Shown here: positions 53,326 through 59,323 of the stretch, piece by piece | Numbering within the stretch: the first letter of the stretch is position 1 | Layout: each line of letters begins with the position of its first letter | NCBI GenBank assembly: GCA_900556025.1 | Contig: USNG01000004.1 | Span: 1 to 59,323, forward strand | Length of the DNA: 59,323 nucleotides | Source: an uncultured Mycoplasmatota bacterium | Lineage (GTDB): Bacteria > Bacillota_I > Bacilli_A > RF39 > UBA660 | Direction of reading: 5' to 3' | Made by a program: the position numbers and the translations under genes | Notes under the pieces: model-generated | What the model was told of the DNA's origin: nothing | The model's input: the letters and a program-made list of their open reading frames with translations, nothing else | The model's database searches: none

Positions 53326-54263
53326 TGAAAGACAAAAAAACATGGATAATAGTCGGAAGTATTATTTTAATATTAATAATTGTCACAAGCATAATATTAT
53401 TAAGAAGGAAAGATAATTTAAATAATAAAGATGATAATAAAAAAAGTTCTCTAATTGAAAAAGCTGCCAAAAACAGTGGAAAAGAAATAAGTGAATATAA
53501 AAAATTTCAAGGCGGAGAAATATTAAATGAAAATACATATTTTAATGAGTATACTTTTATAAGTAATAATAAGGCTTATATATTTGATCCAGCTAAACTT
53601 AAAAATAATGAATTAAGCTATGTTAAAGTTTATGATATTCCAGAAGATTTAAAAGTTGTTAATATTGGAATTCCATATGGACCAGACATTCGTTTTATAA
53701 CAAGTGATGACTCATTCTATACAATTCGAGATAATAATATTGACAACAAAGTACAAGCAGGTTTCAATATGTTCGCAAATGCTAAGTATGAACTAAAGAA
53801 AATGTATGATTCATATAGTAAAGAAACATATGGAGAAAAACTTGATTATGATTTAATATTTAATCTACACATGGTAAAAGATAATATTTTATATACTTTA
53901 ACTATTCCATTTGATAGTTGGTATGATAAGAAATATTATCCATTTACTAAAACTAAAGTTAGTGGAAACTATGAAGGTGAAAAAATATTAAATGTTTATA
54001 ATGATAGAATTATCAAAACAGATAAAGCTTTCTATGAAGTAGTTGATTATTATAAAGATGGTGCAAAAACAACTTCAACATTAAAAATGCAAATGTTATC
54101 TAAATACTATGATGATGTTTTAACATTCACATATGAATATGTAATACTTAAAGATTATACTTTAATTCCTATAAAAGATACATTTGTAAATAGAAGAAAA
54201 AAATATGTAGAATACAATTATAAGGATTGTTTCGAAGAAGAAATAACTGATTTTACAGAATAA
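53325..54263 (+). CDS. Membrane-anchored extracytoplasmic protein
   Basis: 312 residues. An N-terminal helix (about 6-26) anchors a beta-rich outside region of unknown fold with several repeated short strands (NKAYIFDPAKL, DSFYTIRDN, DNILYTLTIPFDSW). Translated by stop-start overlap with the preceding gene, so probably a partner protein. Confidence 0.6.
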   Translation: MKDKKTWIIVGSIILILIIVTSIILLRRKDNLNNKDDNKKSSLIEKAAKNSGKEISEYKKFQGGEILNENTYFNEYTFISNNKAYIFDPAKLKNNELSYVKVYDIPEDLKVVNIGIPYGPDIRFITSDDSFYTIRDNNIDNKVQAGFNMFANAKYELKKMYDSYSKETYGEKLDYDLIFNLHMVKDNILYTLTIPFDSWYDKKYYPFTKTKVSGNYEGEKILNVYNDRIIKTDKAFYEVVDYYKDGAKTTSTLKMQMLSKYYDDVLTFTYEYVILKDYTLIPIKDTFVNRRKKYVEYNYKDCFEEEITDFTE

Positions 54264-54297
54264 AAGACATTATTAAAAGTAAAGAATAATGTCTTTT
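54262..54297 (+). terminator. Hairpin terminator of the membrane-protein pair
   Basis: AAAAGACATTATT / AATAATGTCTTTT with a 10-nt loop. The downstream T tract is interrupted. Confidence 0.65.
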
Positions 54298-54341
54298 ACT
54301 TTAATTTTATAAAAATATGATATAATCAAAATGGTGATAAA

Positions 54342-54983
54342 ATGAATACAATGGAAGTTAATTTTAAATTAGATGGTAATTATGAAAAATATTATCAATT
54401 ACTATCAGCTCATAAAATACCAAATACTTTAACAATAGAAAAGCATGATATTTATTGGACAAAATCAGATTTAGGAGATAAAACAGAAGAACAAATAGAA
54501 CCTCTATGTACAATATTAAGATGTCATAAAATAGTCGGAGGTACACAACACAAAGATAAAAAATTTTTTGGTTTAATTAACAATATTGAAAAGTGTAAAA
54601 TGTGGTATGAAAATTTAGATACATCTGGTTTTAACAAACAAGATTCTAAATTATTTAACGGCACATTCACTAGTGAAAGTACTATGACAAAAACAATTGA
54701 TTTGATAAATTCAAGAGGATTTAAAAAGGTATTTGATTTAAATTACACTGAGTATCAATTTACAGTTCCAACATCATCTGCAGTAATAAAATTAAGAAGA
54801 ATAGGTAATCTAGGACTAATTTGTACATTTAGTAATAAGAATTTATCAACATTACCATTAGATATGCAAAGAAATAGATTAATTGAAGATTTAAGTAATT
54901 ATGGATTTGATGTAACTTATAATTCTAAACAAATAGATGTATTAAGATCTCTTTATTTTAATAGAGAAATGTATAAAAATTAA
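54342..54983 (+). CDS. Unknown soluble protein
   Basis: 213 residues. No membrane segment or recognised motif. The alternation of short strands and helices (EVNFKLDGNYEKYYQLLSAH, FTVPTSSAVIKLRRIGNLGL) suggests an alpha/beta domain. It is a small single-gene unit between two terminators, with GGTGAT upstream. Confidence 0.55.
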   Translation: MNTMEVNFKLDGNYEKYYQLLSAHKIPNTLTIEKHDIYWTKSDLGDKTEEQIEPLCTILRCHKIVGGTQHKDKKFFGLINNIEKCKMWYENLDTSGFNKQDSKLFNGTFTSESTMTKTIDLINSRGFKKVFDLNYTEYQFTVPTSSAVIKLRRIGNLGLICTFSNKNLSTLPLDMQRNRLIEDLSNYGFDVTYNSKQIDVLRSLYFNREMYKN

Positions 54984-55010
54984 TAGTATGATTTATTCAT
55001 ACTATTTTTA
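54983..55010 (+). terminator. Terminator
   Basis: ATAGTATG / CATACTAT with a 7-nt loop, followed by TTTTTATG. Confidence 0.8.
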
Positions 55011-55036
55011 TGCTATACTCTTTCTAGGAGGCAAAA

Positions 55037-55780
55037 ATGAATAGTAATTTGTTTATTAGAAAAATAGTTTTAGATAGAGATAAAATAGATAATTTTAATA
55101 AATATCCATTTAATATAGAAATTGTTAAGAACTTCAAAGAATTAGAATTTAATAAACCAGTTACATTCTTTGTCGGAGAAAATGGTATTGGAAAATCTAC
55201 TTTTATAGAAGCGATAGCTGTAAGTCTAGGATTAAATCCAGAAGGTGGAACTAATAATTTTATATTCAAATCTTCTGACACTCATTCTGAACTACATAAT
55301 TATTTACATGTTTTAACCTATAACACACCAAAAATAAAATTCTTTTTACGAGCAGAAAGTTTTTATAATTTTGGAACAGAAGTAAACAGATTAATCGAAG
55401 AAAATTCATTTCTAACACTAAAAAGATTATATGGAGATTTACAAGCTTGTTCTCATGGAGAATCATTCATACAATTAGTAAAAAATAGATTTATACCTCA
55501 TGGATTATATATATTAGATGAACCAGAATCCGCTTTATCACCTGAAAGACAAATGACTTTATTATATCTTATTGATGATTTAGTAAAACAAGGTTCACAA
55601 TTTATAATTGCAACTCATTCACCAATATTAATATCATATATTAATGGAGAAATATTAGATTTAAACAATGATTTTAAAGTTACGAAATACGAAGATAGTG
55701 AAATATATAGAACATATAAAATGTATTTAGATGATCCTTATGGAATGCAAAGAAGATTATTTGAAGAAGAAAATGATTAA
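55037..55780 (+). CDS. ABC/AAA-type ATPase without membrane domain
   Basis: 247 residues. Walker A is GENGIGKST (47-55), the signature-like SHGES is about 139-143, Walker B LYILDEPESALSP has D161/E162, and the switch His is ATHSP (H194). It resembles the stand-alone AAA ATPases related to SMC/RecF. The short signature and lack of a permease gene argue against an ordinary transporter. AGGAGG is upstream. Confidence 0.85.
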   Translation: MNSNLFIRKIVLDRDKIDNFNKYPFNIEIVKNFKELEFNKPVTFFVGENGIGKSTFIEAIAVSLGLNPEGGTNNFIFKSSDTHSELHNYLHVLTYNTPKIKFFLRAESFYNFGTEVNRLIEENSFLTLKRLYGDLQACSHGESFIQLVKNRFIPHGLYILDEPESALSPERQMTLLYLIDDLVKQGSQFIIATHSPILISYINGEILDLNNDFKVTKYEDSEIYRTYKMYLDDPYGMQRRLFEEEND

Positions 55781-55809
55781 TGATATAATATTCAATAATG
55801 GAGTAAATT

Positions 55810-56502
55810 ATGGATCAAGAAAAAATCGGAAAATTTATAAAAGAAATTAGAAAAAAGAATAATTTAACTCAAGCAGAACTTGCTGAAAAGTATAATGTTA
55901 CATACCAAGCAGTCTCAAAATGGGAAAATGGTAAAAATATGCCAGACATTTCTCTAATAAAGCAAATGTCAAAAGACTTCAATATTAGTTTAGAAGAATT
56001 TTATGATGGAGAGTACAAAAATATCAAAAAGAATAAAAAAATATACATCATAATAGCAATCTGTGTATTAATATTATTTTTAATTGTTATATATTGTCTA
56101 AAACTTAACAGTTCATTTAACTTTAAACCAATATCAACTTCATGTGAGGATTTTAAAATATCTGGAAGTATTTCATATAACAAAATAAAGTCTGCTATAT
56201 ATATTACTAATATTGAATATTGTGGTGAAGAAGATGATAACGTCTATAAAAGTGTAGATTGTACATTGTATGAATCACATAATAATGTTATTAAAAGAGT
56301 AAGTAATGAATCATTTTATGGAAAAGATGTAAAATTAGAAACATTTTTAGACACAGTAACATTTGTAATAGATAACTATACAAGTTCATGTAAAGAGTAC
56401 AAAGATAATGAATTATATCTAGAAATAAAAGCTGTAAATAATGATAATAAAACTATAACATATAAGGTTCCTTTATCACTTGGAAATAGTTGTGAAAAGT
56501 AA
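55810..56502 (+). CDS. Membrane-anchored XRE regulator
   Basis: 230 residues. The N-terminal HTH (KNNLTQAELAEKYNVTYQAV, then SKWENGKNMPD) is followed by one membrane helix (about 77-97) and an outside domain with four cysteines (ITNIEYCGEEDD, SVDCTLYE, TSSCKEYK). The layout suggests an HTH regulator tied to an external, possibly redox-sensitive, sensor; that is inference. GGAG is upstream. Confidence 0.75.
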   Translation: MDQEKIGKFIKEIRKKNNLTQAELAEKYNVTYQAVSKWENGKNMPDISLIKQMSKDFNISLEEFYDGEYKNIKKNKKIYIIIAICVLILFLIVIYCLKLNSSFNFKPISTSCEDFKISGSISYNKIKSAIYITNIEYCGEEDDNVYKSVDCTLYESHNNVIKRVSNESFYGKDVKLETFLDTVTFVIDNYTSSCKEYKDNELYLEIKAVNNDNKTITYKVPLSLGNSCEK

Positions 56503-56520
56503 CTCAACCAATTGTTGAGT
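56502..56520. promoter_or_regulatory. Inverted repeat after the membrane XRE gene
   Basis: ACTCAAC / GTTGAGT with a 5-nt centre and no T run. It lies ahead of the rhodanese operon and may be an operator for the neighbouring regulator. Confidence 0.35.
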
Positions 56521-56590
56521 GAATTCAACTTAAAGATTATATATAATTTTAATTAAGTAAGTTATATTTATAAACGAAAGGAGTAATTAT

Positions 56591-57241
56591 ATGAAAAAAA
56601 TTATAGTGAGTGTTTTATTAATTATTTGTATGTGTGGTTGTACAAATGAAACACTATCAAAATTACCACAACCTGAATTATCAGAAGGGCAAAGAGGTCA
56701 ACTTGGAATTGATAAAAATATCAATGAAAGTACTATTGACTTTTATCTAGATCGCGAAGATAGCGTTTATAGAGATATGAGAATGCTTAAAGATGATGGA
56801 GCATATGAAAATATTGGAGGAGACTCTTACATATCAGGATTTGTTAAAGGATTTGAAGTTGTTCCATATCCATATCTTGCACCATTATCTGGATTACCAG
56901 AAGAAATCGGAGAAGGATACACTGGCAAAACATTATTTAGAATAGAAGATGGTAAATATGTAGCCAATTACAAAGAATCACTTGATATTTTAGAATATCT
57001 ATTTCCAAAAGATAAAACTATTTTCCTAATGTGTGGTGGTGGTGGATATGCAGGATTCACTAAAAATCTATTAGTTTCACTAGGATGGGATGAAAATAAA
57101 ATATATAATGTTGGTGGATACTGGTATTATGAAGGACAAAACTATATTGAAGTAAAAACTGATAAATATGGCGATACTTCATATCAATTCTATAAAATAC
57201 CATATCACAATATAGACTTTGATACTTTACACGAGGTTTAA
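56591..57241 (+). CDS. Rhodanese-domain lipoprotein
   Basis: 216 residues. Signal peptide with lipobox ending at C17 (ICMCGC). The rhodanese-like fold shows active-loop C148 in LMCGGGGYAGFTK and then NVGGYWYY. Rhodaneses carry sulfane sulfur on the active Cys. It lies outside the membrane, with AAAGGAG upstream. It is the first of three genes for thiol-type extracytoplasmic proteins. Confidence 0.82.
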   Translation: MKKIIVSVLLIICMCGCTNETLSKLPQPELSEGQRGQLGIDKNINESTIDFYLDREDSVYRDMRMLKDDGAYENIGGDSYISGFVKGFEVVPYPYLAPLSGLPEEIGEGYTGKTLFRIEDGKYVANYKESLDILEYLFPKDKTIFLMCGGGGYAGFTKNLLVSLGWDENKIYNVGGYWYYEGQNYIEVKTDKYGDTSYQFYKIPYHNIDFDTLHEV

Positions 57242-57242
57242 A

Positions 57243-57695
57243 ATGAAAAAAATAATTTTATTGTTAATAAGTTGTTTATTAATTGGTTGTACAAAAGAAG
57301 AAAAAATAGAAAAATTCTATTTAAATGATAACTATTATTCAAACATAGAAATAAAAGAAATATCTGACACAGAATATAATAATCTAATAGAAAATAAAGA
57401 TTCATTTGCATTATTAATTTATATGCCAGGATGTACAACATCAGCAAAATTTAGTAAAATAGTAGAAGATTTTAGTAATAAAAATAATATATCATTTTAC
57501 AAAATGAAATGGGCAGATGCAAAAAAAACTAAAATTTATGATTTTTTAAAATACTATCCATCTGTTATAGTGTATAATAAAGGAGAATATAAAGCTTATC
57601 TAAAAGCTGATAGTGATGATGATCTAGTTTATTATGAATCAGTAAATGATTTTAAAACTTGGATGGAAAAATATGTTTATTTAGACAAGGAGTAA
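57243..57695 (+). CDS. Thioredoxin-like lipoprotein with a single active Cys
   Basis: 150 residues. The lipobox is LLIGC (C16). The thioredoxin fold has MPGCTTSAKF, where the second Cys of CxxC is Ser (C64, S67), and the cis-Pro strand YYPSVIVYNKGEY. A lone Cys suits a disulfide isomerase or mixed-disulfide role rather than a reductant. The ATG at 57243 is preferred over upstream starts; it is 1 nt from the rhodanese stop. Confidence 0.75.
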   Translation: MKKIILLLISCLLIGCTKEEKIEKFYLNDNYYSNIEIKEISDTEYNNLIENKDSFALLIYMPGCTTSAKFSKIVEDFSNKNNISFYKMKWADAKKTKIYDFLKYYPSVIVYNKGEYKAYLKADSDDDLVYYESVNDFKTWMEKYVYLDKE

Positions 57696-57698
57696 ATT

Positions 57699-58190
57699 AT
57701 GAAAAAAAGTAACAAATTAATAATTATAGGTGTATCTTTAATATTTGTAAGTTTATTATTAATATTAATGATTTTTAATAGAGCAACAAATACTATAGAA
57801 AAAAATGCTACACTTGATATGATTGACTGTAATAGTTCAAAAGTAAATGTATTTGTATTTTGGGGAGATGGATGTCCTCACTGTAAAAAAGAATTTGAAT
57901 ATTTAGAAAAAATATCTAAAAGATACAGTAGTTACTTTGATGTTTATGGATTTGAAACTTGGTTTAATGAAGATAATTCAAAAATGATGAATAAATTTAG
58001 AGAATTAATTAAAGATGATGCTTCAGGTATTCCTTATACAATAGTTGGAGATAAAGTATTTCATGGATTTGCAAATGAAATGCAAGATGAATTATTAAAT
58101 ACTATTATAGAAAAATATAAATCAAAAGATAAAACAAATTATTGTGAAGAAATAAAAAAAGAATTCACAACTAACAATAAAACAGAATAG
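57699..58190 (+). CDS. Membrane-anchored thioredoxin-like protein
   Basis: 163 residues. One membrane helix (about 7-26) and a thioredoxin fold with the CPHC active site (C59, C62; FWGDGCPHCKKE) and the cis-Pro strand GIPYTIVGDKVFHGF. CPHC resembles DsbA-type oxidants. Two more cysteines flank the fold (C44, C148). It lies 3 nt after the previous gene. Confidence 0.85.
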   Translation: MKKSNKLIIIGVSLIFVSLLLILMIFNRATNTIEKNATLDMIDCNSSKVNVFVFWGDGCPHCKKEFEYLEKISKRYSSYFDVYGFETWFNEDNSKMMNKFRELIKDDASGIPYTIVGDKVFHGFANEMQDELLNTIIEKYKSKDKTNYCEEIKKEFTTNNKTE

Positions 58191-58210
58191 GTTATCCTAT
58201 TCTTTTTTTG
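58186..58210 (+). terminator. Terminator of the rhodanese-thioredoxin operon
   Basis: AATAGG / CCTATT with loop TTAT, followed by CTTTTTTTG. Confidence 0.75.
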
Positions 58211-58217
58211 ACATTAA

Positions 58218-58232
58218 TGATATAATTTTAGT
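58218..58232 (+). promoter_or_regulatory. Extended -10 promoter of prfB (leaderless)
   Basis: TGATATAAT (extended -10 TGn plus TATAAT at 58221-58226) ends 6 nt before ATG. There is no ribosome binding site. TTGACA at 58208 is too close (7 nt) to act as -35. Confidence 0.6.
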
Positions 58233-59315
58233 ATGGAAACAAAAGAAATAGAAAAAAGAATTAATGAATTTTTAAGTTCACTAGAAGATTTAAAAAATAA
58301 ACTAGAAATAGATGATAAAAAGAAAAGAATGGAAGAATTAAATAAAATATCATCAAGTCTAGATTTTTGGAATGATATAGAAAGTACAAAACCAGTATTA
58401 GAAGAACAAAAAAGATTAGGAACTATCATTAATAAGTATGATAATATTTTTGATAGTGTAACTACATTAAATGAAATGTTAGAACTTGAATTAGAAGAAG
58501 GAGATTTAGAATCATTAACATCTGAAATAGAAGAATTAGATTCAAAAATAAATGATTTAAAACTAGCCACATTTCTGAATGGAGAATACGATTCATCTAA
58601 TGCATATGTAGAAATACATTCAGGAGCAGGAGGAACAGAAAGCAATGATTGGGCTAATATGTTACTTAGAATGTATACAAGATACTTTGATAAGAATGAT
58701 TATAAATATGAAATAATAAGTAAAAATGATGGAGAAGAAGTTGGTATTAAAGGAGCTGTATTACTAGTTAAAGGAAATTATCCTTTTGGTTATTTAAAAG
58801 GAGAAACAGGAGTTCATAGATTAGTAAGAATTAGTCCATTTGATAGTAATAGTAGACGTCATACATCATTTGCATCAGTATTAGTTACACCAGAAATAAA
58901 TAAAAACTTAAATGTAGAAATAAAAGAAAGTGATTTAAGAATAGATGTATATAGATCTAGTGGTTGTGGTGGCCAAGGAGTAAATACAACAGATTCAGCA
59001 GTAAGAATAACCCACTTACCTACAGGATTAGTAACATCTTGTCAAATAGAAAGAAGTCAAATTAAAAATAAAGAAAGAGCCATGGAAATGTTAAAAAGTA
59101 AACTATTCATGCTTAATTTAAATGAATTTAATGATAAAGTCAAAGAATTAAAAGGTGACGTAATGGATGTAAACTTTGGAAGTGCGATAAGAAGTTACGT
59201 AATGTGTCCATATACACTAGTAAAAGATAATAGAACAAACTATGAAACATCTAGTGTAGACAAAGTATTAGATGGAGAAATACAAGAATTTCTTGATGAA
59301 TATTTAAAAAAATAA
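58233..59315 (+). CDS. prfB: Peptide chain release factor 2
   Basis: 360 residues, full length. SPFDSNSRRHTSF carries the SPF tripeptide that reads UGA/UAA. SSGCGGQGVNTTDSAVRITH carries the GGQ peptidyl-hydrolysis loop. The frame is continuous: the usual UGA frameshift control site near codon 25 is absent. Its presence shows that UGA is used as stop. It normally follows secA in related genomes. Eight bases remain after its stop, too few to show the next gene. Confidence 0.96.
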   Translation: METKEIEKRINEFLSSLEDLKNKLEIDDKKKRMEELNKISSSLDFWNDIESTKPVLEEQKRLGTIINKYDNIFDSVTTLNEMLELELEEGDLESLTSEIEELDSKINDLKLATFLNGEYDSSNAYVEIHSGAGGTESNDWANMLLRMYTRYFDKNDYKYEIISKNDGEEVGIKGAVLLVKGNYPFGYLKGETGVHRLVRISPFDSNSRRHTSFASVLVTPEINKNLNVEIKESDLRIDVYRSSGCGGQGVNTTDSAVRITHLPTGLVTSCQIERSQIKNKERAMEMLKSKLFMLNLNEFNDKVKELKGDVMDVNFGSAIRSYVMCPYTLVKDNRTNYETSSVDKVLDGEIQEFLDEYLKK

Positions 59316-59323
59316 GAGAAGAA

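Noticed and set aside
34232..58232. Integrated prophage or conjugative element in the secA-prfB interval
   Set aside because: No integrase, relaxase, terminase, capsid or transposase gene and no flanking repeats or tRNA are visible.

Overview
The window is very AT-rich, with AGA as the main arginine codon and mostly TAA/TAG stops. It encodes ribosomal proteins, SecA, TypA, RF2, the sporulation proteins SpoIID and SpoIIQ, an [FeFe] hydrogenase and an agr-type peptide signalling system. Together these point to an anaerobic, low-GC Bacillota bacterium, probably an uncultured gut-type Bacilli/Erysipelotrichia-like or clostridial lineage with a spore-forming ancestry. RF2 is present and some genes (agrB, the VOC gene) end in TGA, so UGA is a stop codon here.

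Layout. 0-4.8 kb: small unknown proteins, an OmpR-type two-component system and a rubredoxin-[FeFe] hydrogenase fusion. 4.8-5.4 kb: a gene-free stretch with a near-consensus sigma-A promoter, several hairpins and a strong terminator, best read as an unassigned non-coding RNA. 5.4-7.9 kb: a Fic protein, three paralogous XRE regulators and a partner protein, with convergent overlaps. 8-13.1 kb: typA, two small-protein genes, a YgjV-like membrane protein and rpsF-ssb-rpsR with a likely S6:S18 leader. 13.2-17.6 kb, minus strand: Zn-protease, YfcC-like carrier, dusB and a surface protein of four cysteine-paired repeats. 17.7-20.8 kb: rplM-rpsI, then an Abi_2 HEPN protein next to htrA. 20.9-27.7 kb: Ca2+-type P-ATPase, a degenerate phosphoglycerate-mutase-like protein, an RDD protein, rpiB, spoIID and spoIIQ. 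27.8-30.5 kb: a complete agr locus, agrAC facing agrBD, including a 38-codon agrD. 30.8-34.2 kb: csp, hpf and secA. 34.3-58.2 kb: about 24 kb of accessory genes. 58.2 kb to the end: prfB.

In many Firmicutes hpf, secA and prfB are adjacent. Here the accessory block lies between secA and prfB. It carries a WYL regulator, VOC, nucleotidyltransferase, hydrolase, GNAT, a frameshifted methyltransferase, three copies of an unfamiliar HEPN-like module in two proteins, a CtpE-like ATPase with a CAT-family enzyme, a possible HopA1-like protein, an ASCH-transglutaminase fusion facing a large XRE regulator, membrane-anchored unknowns, and a rhodanese/thioredoxin lipoprotein operon.

Most notable points: (1) five genes without a Shine-Dalgarno sequence have a TATAAT or TATGAT hexamer exactly 6 nt before the ATG, and a sixth has it at 7 nt, suggesting leaderless transcription; (2) the unassigned structured RNA; (3) the agr locus with an all-aliphatic predicted peptide ring; (4) the HEPN-like array; (5) the interrupted secA-prfB neighbourhood. 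All functional assignments come from reading motifs; no database search was run.
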